Shown here in pieces: positions 56,756 through 64,000 of a DNA stretch of 64,000 nucleotides. This DNA comes from Homoserinibacter gongjuensis (GTDB lineage: Bacteria; Actinomycetota; Actinomycetes; Actinomycetales; Microbacteriaceae). Position 1 is the first letter of the stretch. The number at the start of each line of letters is the position of its first letter. Under the pieces are notes generated by a model that did not search any database, was not told where the DNA came from, and saw only the letters and a program-made list of their open reading frames with translations. Where the stretch lies: NCBI RefSeq assembly GCF_030161875.1, contig NZ_BSVA01000001.1, forward strand, positions 3,038,001 to 3,102,000, in the 5' to 3' direction. Position numbers and translations under genes: made by a program.

Positions 56756-57558
56756 CTACGCCGTCGGCGCGTCGATCGCGCCGCCGAAGCGACGCGTGCG
56801 CTGCCCGTAGACCTCGATCGCCCGCCACAGCTGCTCGCGGCTGAAGTCGGGCCAGAGCGTGTCGAGGAACACCATCTCGGCGTAGGCGCTCTGCCACAGC
56901 AGGAAGTTGCTCGTGCGCTGCTCGCCCGAGCTGCGCACGAACAGGTCGACGTCGGGCATATCGGGGATGTACAGGTGCCGCGCGATCGTCTTCTCGCTGA
57001 TGCGATCGGGGCTGAGCCGCCCGGCGGCGACCTCGCGCGCGATGCCGCGCACGGCATCCTGCAGTTCTGTGCGCCCCCGTAGTTGACGCACATCGTGAGG
57101 GTGAGCGTGTTGTTGTGCGCGGTGAGCTGCTCGGCGAAGCGCAGCTCATCGATCACCGAGCGCCAAAGACGCGGAGTGCGGCCCGCCCAGCGCACCCGCA
57201 CGCCCCACTCGTTGAGCTGGTCGCGGCGTCGGTGCAGCACGTCGCGGTTGAACCCCATGAGGAAGCGCACCTCGTCGGGGCTGCGCTTCCAGTTCTCGGT
57301 CGAGAAGGCGTAGACCGAGAGGTGCTTCACGCCGATCTGGATCGCGCCGGCCACGACATCCAGCAGCGCCGCCTCGCCCGCCTTGTGCCCCTCGATGCGC
57401 GTGAGGCCCTGGCGGTTGGCCCAGCGGCCATTGCCGTCCATGACGATCGCGACGTGCGCGGGAACCGCGGATGCCGGCATGGCGGGCGGGTGCTTGCCTG
57501 TCCAGTCGAGCGGGACGAAGTCGACCGCGTCGCGGTGGGTCTTCTCGACGGGGGCCAC
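56756..57558 (-). CDS. uppS: Isoprenyl (undecaprenyl) diphosphate synthase (frame broken at a C run)
   Basis: Makes the cis-polyprenyl carrier of cell-wall synthesis. About 267 residues from 57558. The catalytic aspartate is in [16 protein letters not shown] (D41). [32 protein letters not shown], then in another frame [37 protein letters not shown] and [16 protein letters not shown] follow. The C5 run at 57074-57078 lacks one base (NYGGRTELQ when restored). The gene should be essential, so a sequence error is likely. Downstream in the recO-uppS order usual for Actinobacteria. Confidence 0.94.
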
Positions 57559-57603
57559 ACGACGACCCTACGGCGTCTGCGCGGGGTCGGCACTGCCGAC
57601 TCT

Positions 57604-57835
57604 GGGCAGTGGGCCATCGGCGGGAGCAGCCGCCCCAGCGGTGGGAGCAGCGGCGGGCTCGGGCGGCGAAGCGATCACGCGGCGGGAGCAGCCGCACCAT
57701 CGGCGGGAGGAGCCGCGAGCGCGGACGGCGAAGCGATCACGCGGCGGGAGAAGTTGCTCCCGCCGCCTCCCCGGTTCGCCGCCCGGTGATCGCGCGACGG
57801 GTGCGACCGTCGGCCGCCGCCTCGTCGCCCCTCAC
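57604..57835. repeat. GC-rich region of direct and inverted repeats between uppS and repeat cluster C
   Basis: Part of the 529-base gap 57559-58087, which has no convincing gene. A 25-base word (CGGCGAAGCGATCACGCGG plus CGGGAG) occurs at 57664-57688 and 57726-57750. GCGGCGGGAG/CTCCCGCCGC form a perfect 10-bp hairpin at 57741-57766. Variants of CGGCGGGAGCAGCCGC recur from 57618 onward. Several stem-loops can form. Confidence 0.75.
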
Positions 57836-57926
57836 GTGAGGTACCCGGGAATCGTGCAAGTTGGTCGAAATCCGGGCCCGATTCGATCAAGTCGCACGAT
57901 TCTGCGGCACCTCCTCGAACTCGGTG

Positions 57927-58067
57927 CTGTTGTGCAGGAGTTCGCCGTTGTGCAGGACATCTCGGTCTGTTCTGCAGGAACGGACGTGGCGAAGCCCGGT
58001 ATTCCGGCGCACGCGAATCTCTGTCGCGCGGGGTTTCCTGCACAACAGCAGGGTTCCTGCACAACAG
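57927..58067. repeat. Dispersed inverted repeat cluster C
   Basis: Forward cores at 57927-57939 (CTGTTGTGCAGGA), 57945-57957 and 57967-57979 (one mismatch each); inverted cores TCCTGCACAACAG at 58036-58048 and 58055-58067. The spacer of about 56 bp holds CCCGGTATTCCGGC, similar to the cluster A palindrome. It lies 20 bases past the recO stop and 30 kb from clusters A and B. Confidence 0.9.
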
Positions 58068-58087
58068 CAGGGGGCCCGCGGCGGCGG

Positions 58088-58818
58088 CTACGCGATGGTG
58101 CGGTCGACGTGTTCGAGGGAGCGCAGGCCGCGCTCGAGATGGAACTGCGTGTAGGCGGCTGCGACGCCGGATGCCTGGGCGCGCGTGCGCTCGTCGGCGG
58201 CATCCGCGGTGGCCCAGTCGCCCGCGAGGAGCGCCGCGAGCAGTGCCAGGGTGGAGGGATCCAGGCGCGGTGACCCGGGAGGCGCTGCGGCATCCGACAC
58301 CACTCCCCGAGCTGCACGACGAATGCCGAGTGCGGGCCGGGTTCGCCCGTGACGGCGCAGTCGACGAAGCTCGGCGCCCATCCGGCGATCGACAGGGCAC
58401 GCAGCAGGTAGGAGTCGAGGGTGAGCCCGGGTGCGTGCTCCCCACGGCTCAACGAGCGCAACGCCCCCACGAGCAGGAGGTAGTGCTGCAGCCCCGCCTC
58501 GTGCTCGGTGAGGCGGTCGGCGGTCTCGACCATGGCATTCGCGGCCGTGAAGCGCGCGTAGTCGCCGGCGATGTCGCCGCCGTACGAGCCGAGCATCTCG
58601 GCCTGCTGCACGATGTCGAGGCTGCGGCCGATGTAGCACTGCACGTCGACGACCATGAACGGCTCGAGCCGAGCACCGAACCGCGAGCCCGTGCGCCGCA
58701 CGCCCTTCGCGACGGCGCGCAGCTTGCCGTGCTGCCGGCTCAGCATCGTGACGATACGGTCGGCCTCACCCAGCTTGTGGGTGCGCAGCACGACGGCTTC
58801 GTCACGGTAAACAGGCAC
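58088..58818 (-). CDS. recO: DNA repair protein RecO (frame broken at a C run)
   Basis: RecO loads RecA on SSB-coated DNA in the RecFOR pathway. About 243 residues from 58818: the OB-fold N-terminus [40 protein letters not shown], then the helical domain ([20 protein letters not shown]). The last 70 residues are in another frame ([20 protein letters not shown]). One base is missing in the C4 run 58305-58308 ([12 protein letters not shown] when restored). Four-Cys zinc site of some RecO proteins not evident. Confidence 0.92.
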
Positions 58819-58840
58819 GCTCCATTGTGCCCCGCAGGTC

Positions 58841-58878
58841 TGACATCCGGCCGGATGTCAGCGGCGACGCGCGCATTC
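58841..58878. repeat. 20-bp palindrome and first copy of a 28-bp repeat
   Basis: TGACATCCGGCCGGATGTCA (58841-58860) is a perfect palindrome and includes the stop codon of the HAAS gene. The 28-base word at 58851-58878, beginning CCGGATGTCAGCGG, recurs exactly at 59847-59874 before the sigma-factor gene. Here it encodes the last codons of the HAAS protein. Confidence 0.85.
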
Positions 58879-59436
58879 CGCAGCCACAAGCAACCAGATC
58901 CAACCGGCGAACCACGCGACGGCGAGTGCGAAGAACAGGATGGCACTCCACGGAGCGGACGCAGCCGCCGGAATGAGCGGATTGGGGTTGTCGCCTGACC
59001 CTGAGGTCGTCACCGTCGCCACGGAGTAGAAGGGCACCAGCATGAGGAACACGCCGCCCGAACCGAGCGCCGTCAGCAGGGTGCCGACCACCTTGTGCCG
59101 CAACTGCCAGTTCGCGGCCATCCACAACATGACGAGTCCGATGATCGAGCCGAGCACCGGAATGAGGAAGCCGCCGATCGAACCGAGCACTACCGTCGCC
59201 ACCGAGTACCACGCGGGGTCGTTTCGGCGGGCGGCCTTCGGTTGCGACAACTCCGCACGAGCGCTCGCAGCCACGAAGGCGGGGGCGCCGATCGCACGCA
59301 ACCTCTCGGCGGCATCCGCGTCGCTCATTCCGGCGAGTTCCTCGCGGATGCCGTTCACAAGGCCGTCGCGGATCGCGGGGTCGACGTCGAGGAGCAACTC
59401 GTCGAGTTCGGTCAGATACTTCTCGATCGCGGTCAC
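58858..59436 (-). CDS. HAAS-domain (DUF1700-like) membrane protein
   Basis: 192 residues from the GTG at 59436, which overlaps the PadR stop (GTGA) and has GGAGGAG upstream. The N-terminal cytoplasmic HAAS helices are IEKYLTELDELLLDVDPAIR ... EELAGMSDADAAERLRAIGA. Four membrane helices follow (VVLGSIGGFLIPVLGSIIGL, WSAILFFALAVAWFAG). Such proteins are typically paired with a PadR regulator, as here; they are thought to sense and transmit an envelope signal. Confidence 0.85.
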   Translation of the reverse strand: MTAIEKYLTELDELLLDVDPAIRDGLVNGIREELAGMSDADAAERLRAIGAPAFVAASARAELSQPKAARRNDPAWYSVATVVLGSIGGFLIPVLGSIIGLVMLWMAANWQLRHKVVGTLLTALGSGGVFLMLVPFYSVATVTTSGSGDNPNPLIPAAASAPWSAILFFALAVAWFAGWIWLLVAAECARRR

Positions 59437-59777
59437 GATGTCTCCTCCGGGGTGATGTATCGCTCGACGGAGGTGGTGAACAGGATCCACTCTCCGCGGA
59501 AGATCTGCAGAGTGCGCCGGCCGGCATCCGTCAGTTCGTAGTAGCGGCGCGGCGGGCCCGACTCCGACGGGACCTCGTAGCTCGTGACCTCGCCGCGCTC
59601 GCGCAGTCGCGCGAGCACGGGATAGAGCGTGCCGATGCTGGCGATGATCGCGCCATCGGTGATGAGGCGGTCTGCGAGCTGCCAGCCGTACATGGGCTCG
59701 CGCGCAAGCAGCCCGAGGATGCAGGCCTCGACCACGCCGCGCCGCAGTTGCGTCGCCTGGTCACTTGCCGCTGTCAT
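59433..59777 (-). CDS. PadR family transcriptional regulator
   Basis: 114 residues. PadR winged helix: VVEACILGLLAREPMYGWQL, SIGTLYPVLARLRERGEVTS, and GPPRRYYELTDAGRRTLQIF. Short (subfamily 2, without the long C-terminal dimer domain). First gene of a two-gene operon with the HAAS protein; divergent from the sigma factor across 112 bases. Confidence 0.93.
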   Translation of the reverse strand: MTAASDQATQLRRGVVEACILGLLAREPMYGWQLADRLITDGAIIASIGTLYPVLARLRERGEVTSYEVPSESGPPRRYYELTDAGRRTLQIFRGEWILFTTSVERYITPEETS

Positions 59778-59846
59778 GCGTCACATGCTACTGGCTGACT
59801 AACATGCAGCGCAAGATAGCTAGGTGGGTCGCCCCACTGAGATCCG

Positions 59847-59874
59847 CCGGATGTCAGCGGCGACGCGCGCATTC
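59847..59874. repeat. Second copy of the 28-bp repeat, before the sigma-factor gene
   Basis: Identical over 28 bases to 58851-58878 (begins CCGGATGTCAGCGG, ends GCGCGCATTC). It ends 15 bases before the sigma-factor ATG, so it is in its leader or promoter. Same orientation as the first copy. Confidence 0.85.
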
Positions 59875-59889
59875 GGACAGGATGGACGC

Positions 59890-60771
59890 ATGGTGCCGGA
59901 CACCGCCCTCGCGACCTTCGAGAGCGTGCGACCGCGCCTGTTCGGGATCGCGTATCGGATGATGGGCACGGTCGCCGAGGCCGAGGACCTCGTGCAGGAG
60001 GCCTGGCTGCGCTGGCAGGGCGCCGACCACGAGCGCGTCCGCGAGCCGGCGGCGTTCCTCGCGACCACGGTGACCCGGCTCGCTCTGACCGAACTCGATT
60101 CGGCACGCGCCCGCCGCGAGCGCTACGTCGGCTCGTGGCTGCCCGAGCCCGTCGACACCTCCGCGGATCCGGCGCTCGGAGCCGAGCGCGCCGAGGCGCT
60201 CTCGTTCGCGGTGCTCCTGCTGCTCGAGCGCCTCACGCCCACCGAGCGCGCGGCGTACGTGCTGCATGAGGCCTTCGACTACCCGTACCGACGCATCGCC
60301 GAGGTGCTCGAGACGAGCGAAGCGAACGCGCGGCAGTGGGGCTCGCGGGCGCGCGCCCATCTCGAGCGCGCACGCGCGGCATCCGTCACCGACGCGCAGC
60401 GGGAGCGCCTGCTCGCCGCATTCCTCGCGGCCGCTCAGCAGGGCGACCTCGAAGCTCTCGAGGCCGTGCTCGCCGACGACATCGTCGCGGTCTCCGACGG
60501 CGGCGGCGTGGTGCAGGCCGCTCGCAGACCTGTCGCAGGGCGGCACAACGTCGCGCGGTACCTGCTCGGCGTGCTCGAGAAGTTCGCGGCCGACCTCGAG
60601 AACGTGCCGGCGCTCTACAACGGGGAGCTCGCCTTCGTGAGCCTGCGCGGCGAACAGCCGATCGCCGTGTGGACCCTCGACATCGCGGCCGACGGCATCC
60701 GCGGCTTCTACAACGTCATGAATCCGGCGAAGCTGTCACGAATCGAGGTGCCATCCGGTCACAGGGGGTGA
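59890..60771 (+). CDS. RNA polymerase sigma factor, ECF41/SigJ type
   Basis: 293 residues from ATG 59890. Sigma region 2 (LFGIAYRMMGTVAEAEDLVQ, EAWLRWQG) and region 4 (LTPTERAAYVLHEAFDYPYR, ETSEANARQWGSRARAHL). The C-terminal SnoaL-like extension of about 110 residues has the ECF41 features DDIVAVSDGGGVVQAARRPV and GFYNVMNPAKL. ECF41 sigmas have no separate anti-sigma; the extension regulates activity. They are usually next to an oxidoreductase, epimerase or carboxymuconolactone-decarboxylase gene, as here. Confidence 0.92.
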   Translation: MVPDTALATFESVRPRLFGIAYRMMGTVAEAEDLVQEAWLRWQGADHERVREPAAFLATTVTRLALTELDSARARRERYVGSWLPEPVDTSADPALGAERAEALSFAVLLLLERLTPTERAAYVLHEAFDYPYRRIAEVLETSEANARQWGSRARAHLERARAASVTDAQRERLLAAFLAAAQQGDLEALEAVLADDIVAVSDGGGVVQAARRPVAGRHNVARYLLGVLEKFAADLENVPALYNGELAFVSLRGEQPIAVWTLDIAADGIRGFYNVMNPAKLSRIEVPSGHRG

Positions 60772-60790
60772 AGCCCGAGAAAGGACCCTC

Positions 60791-61543
60791 ATGCTCATCC
60801 TCGTCACCGGCGGCACCGGCCGCCTCGGCCGCCCCACCGTCGAAGCGCTCTGCACCCGCGGGCACGACGTGCGCGTGTTCAGCCGCCGACCCGGCGACGG
60901 CCACGCGGTCGGCGACCTCACGACGGGCGCGGGACTCGCCGACGCGTTGGTGGGTGTCGACGCGGTCGTGCACCTCGCCACCACGCGCCGAAAGGACATC
61001 GGCCAGACGCGGATGCTGCTGGATGCGATGGCCGGCACCGGCGCACACCTCGTGTTCATCTCGATCGTCGGTGTCGACCAGGTGCCCTACGCGTACTACC
61101 GCGACAAGCTGGCGAGCGAGCAGGCGATCGAGTCGTCCGGCATCCCGCACACGATCATCCGGGTGACGCAGTTCCACGGGTTCGTCGCGGAGTTCCTCGA
61201 CGCGCAGCGACGCCTGCCGGTGACGTTCGTCGTGCCCGCCTGGGTGCAGACGGTTCACATGCCCGAGGTGGCCGAGCGCCTCGCCGAGCTCGCCGAGGCA
61301 GCCCCGTCGGGGCGCGCAGCCGACTTCGGCGGACCCGAACTGCTGTCGCTGCGGCAGCACGCCGAGCAGTGGCAGCGCGCGCACGGCATCCGGCGCCCCA
61401 TCTGGTCAGTGCGACTCCCTGGCGCATTCGCCCGCGCGGTGCGCGAGGGCAAGCTCGCGAGCGGCCTGCCGGGCGCTGGTCGCGTCACCTTCCGCGAGTA
61501 CCTCGCCCTGGAGCACCCCGAGCGTGCTACGAATGGGGCGTGA
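60791..61543 (+). CDS. NAD(P)-binding NmrA-like / SDR oxidoreductase
   Basis: 250 residues, Rossmann fold with LVTGGTGRLGRPTVEALCTR (TGGTGxLG, about 5-12), VFSRRP for the cofactor phosphate, and VDAVVHLATTRRKDIGQTRM. SDR-a-like, without the usual YxxxK (reads YAYYRDKLASEQ, a Y-x-x-x-K remnant is present). 19 bases after the ECF41 sigma gene, and the likely target of that sigma (known pattern). Confidence 0.9.
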   Translation: MLILVTGGTGRLGRPTVEALCTRGHDVRVFSRRPGDGHAVGDLTTGAGLADALVGVDAVVHLATTRRKDIGQTRMLLDAMAGTGAHLVFISIVGVDQVPYAYYRDKLASEQAIESSGIPHTIIRVTQFHGFVAEFLDAQRRLPVTFVVPAWVQTVHMPEVAERLAELAEAAPSGRAADFGGPELLSLRQHAEQWQRAHGIRRPIWSVRLPGAFARAVREGKLASGLPGAGRVTFREYLALEHPERATNGA

Positions 61544-62217
61544 CCGACGCCTTCGTGATCCCGTTGTGGATGGACCTCGTCGCGGTCGCGATCGGCAGTC
61601 TGCAGGGGGCGGCGTTCGCAGCCCAGTTCCGTGACCGGCGGCTCGACCTGCTGGGCGTCGCGATCGTAGGCATCGCGACCGGCTTCGGCGGCGGCATCCT
61701 GCGCGACCTGCTGTTGAACCAGGTGCCGCTGGCCCTGCAGAGCAACTGGTACCTGCCGGTGGCGACGGTCTCCGCGTTGCTCGGGATGCTGCTGCAGCGG
61801 CTCGTGCACCGGCTGAGCGTGACGATCAACGTGCTCGACGCCGTGATGCTCGGCCTGTTCGGCGCGCTCGGCACGACGAAGGCGCTCGCGTTCGGGCTGC
61901 CGGTGGTTCCGGCGATCTTCGTGGGCGCCGTGGCGGCCGTCGGCGGCGGCATCCTGCGCGATCTGCTGCTGAACCTGCCCATCTCGATCATGCAGGTGGG
62001 CTCGCTCTACGCCGTCGCCGCGATCGTCGGGGCGACGACGCTCGCGGTGCTCGACGGCTTCGGTGTCAATGCACTCGTGGCCGGCATCGTGTGCGTCGTC
62101 GTGACCTTCGGGGTGCGCGTGCTCGCGGTGGCGTTCCACTGGACCCTGCCCGAACAACGGCACCTGCCGACGGGCGCCATCCGCATCGTACGCAGGCCAC
62201 GGAAGGATGCCGACTGA
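61540..62217 (+). CDS. TRIC-type cation channel family protein (UPF0126)
   Basis: 225 residues from a GTG at 61540 overlapping the previous stop (GTGA). Seven helices in two repeats, each with the family motif GGGILRDLLLN (about 49-59 and 133-143). Prokaryotic TRIC proteins are trimeric K+/Na+ channels; some members may transport amino acids. Coupled to the NmrA-like gene, so possibly in the sigma operon. Confidence 0.92.
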   Translation: MTDAFVIPLWMDLVAVAIGSLQGAAFAAQFRDRRLDLLGVAIVGIATGFGGGILRDLLLNQVPLALQSNWYLPVATVSALLGMLLQRLVHRLSVTINVLDAVMLGLFGALGTTKALAFGLPVVPAIFVGAVAAVGGGILRDLLLNLPISIMQVGSLYAVAAIVGATTLAVLDGFGVNALVAGIVCVVVTFGVRVLAVAFHWTLPEQRHLPTGAIRIVRRPRKDAD

Positions 62218-62297
62218 GGTGGCGGATGGGGCCCCTTCCGCGAGCGTGAGGGGGCCGCTGCTGCACCTCAGCTCACGCCCACGCGTGCGTGACTGAC

Positions 62298-62362
62298 CGC
62301 GAGAGTACGTGCTTCGGGGCCCTTGTGGGGCCGTCTTCGCGCAGAAGCACGTACCCTCGCGG
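62298..62362. terminator. Large hairpin 1 between the TRIC gene and leuA
   Basis: CCGCGAGAGTACGTGCTTC pairs with GAAGCACGTACCCTCGCGG at 18 of 19 positions around a 27-base loop that itself contains GGGGCCC/GGGGCC. It lies in the 238-base convergent gap 62218-62455, which holds nothing else. Bidirectional terminator is the simplest reading. Confidence 0.75.
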
Positions 62363-62370
62363 ATTCGGTG

Positions 62371-62441
62371 CCTTCGGGAGGACGACGCGCCGCCGACGCG
62401 CCCTCGTGGGGCGCGGGCACGGCGGGCCGTCCTCCCGAAGG
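62371..62441. terminator. Large hairpin 2 next to the leuA stop
   Basis: CCTTCGGGAGGACG and CGTCCTCCCGAAGG (14 bp perfect) enclose a second, imperfect GC stem (GCGCCGCCG with CGGCGGGC). It ends 15 bases from the leuA stop. No U-tract. Confidence 0.75.
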
Positions 62442-62455
62442 AGCTGGAGGGCCGC

Positions 62456-64000
<1,545 letters not shown>

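Overview
The window comes from a high-GC Gram-positive chromosome, most likely an actinobacterium of the family Microbacteriaceae. The evidence is the strong G/C bias at third codon positions, the frequent GTG starts with 4-base stop/start overlaps, SOS boxes of the actinobacterial type (TCGAAC-N4-GTTCGA), and a core block recognisable from Actinobacteria: lexA with a divergent LysM gene, hflX, dapF, miaA/miaB, recX/recA, DUF3046, clgR, cinA, pgsA, ftsK, rnj, dapA, thyX, dapB, an M16 protease, pnp and rpsO. No rRNA, tRNA, CRISPR array, prophage or insertion sequence was seen. Genus cannot be assigned by eye.

Layout. 1-2.0 kb: end of a hisC-hisB-hisH operon. 2.1-3.4 kb: SOS control module, with a LysM protein divergent from lexA and two SOS boxes between them. 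3.4-7.0 kb: alpha/beta hydrolase and a polar amino-acid ABC importer. 7.0-21.3 kb: translation, recombination and division core (hflX, a methyltransferase, dapF, miaA, miaB, recX, recA, clgR, cinA, pgsA, ftsK), interrupted by a collagen-like surface protein and a divergent two-HTH regulator. 21.4-24.3 kb: MacB-type adaptor/ATPase/permease operon. 24.5-27.2 kb: rnj and dapA. 27.2-28.5 kb: an orphan AbiEi/DUF559 gene bracketed by clusters of a 13-bp repeat. 28.5-36.2 kb: AI-2E transporter, cardiolipin synthase, thyX, OsmC, dapB, GNAT, a histidine phosphatase and the M16 protease. 36.2-38.7 kb: TetR regulator with a long palindromic operator, an aldo/keto reductase and a PEBP protein. 38.8-51.2 kb: pnp and rpsO, separated by secreted paralogues, zwf, a GH15 glucanase, a flavin reductase/monooxygenase pair, thioredoxin and membrane proteins. 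51.3-56.7 kb: envelope genes including a MarP-like protease and a PrsW-like protease. 56.7-62.2 kb: uppS, recO, a PadR/HAAS pair, an ECF41-type sigma factor with an NmrA-like partner, and a TRIC-like channel. 62.4-64.0 kb: leuA, cut by the edge.

How the genes work together. LexA, RecA, RecX and the LysM cell-division suppressor form an SOS circuit, with SOS boxes at lexA and recA. dapA, dapB and dapF supply meso-diaminopimelate and lysine; uppS supplies the undecaprenyl carrier for the wall. RNase J and PNPase are the RNA-decay enzymes. pgsA and cls make phosphatidylglycerol and cardiolipin.

Important caveat. About twenty genes here, including hisB, pnp, uppS, recO and miaB, are split by single-base (once probably 2-base) length changes, nearly all in G or C runs of 3-6. 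The pattern looks like homopolymer error in the assembly rather than gene decay. Those genes are annotated over their full reconstructed extent, with the break stated. Two apparent gene fusions (miaB-miaA, adaptor-ATPase) are products of the same breaks.

The most interesting unexplained signal is a dispersed element: clusters of the core CTGTTGTGCAGGA facing inverted clusters across about 50-60 bp. It occurs on both sides of the AbiEi/DUF559 gene and again after recO.
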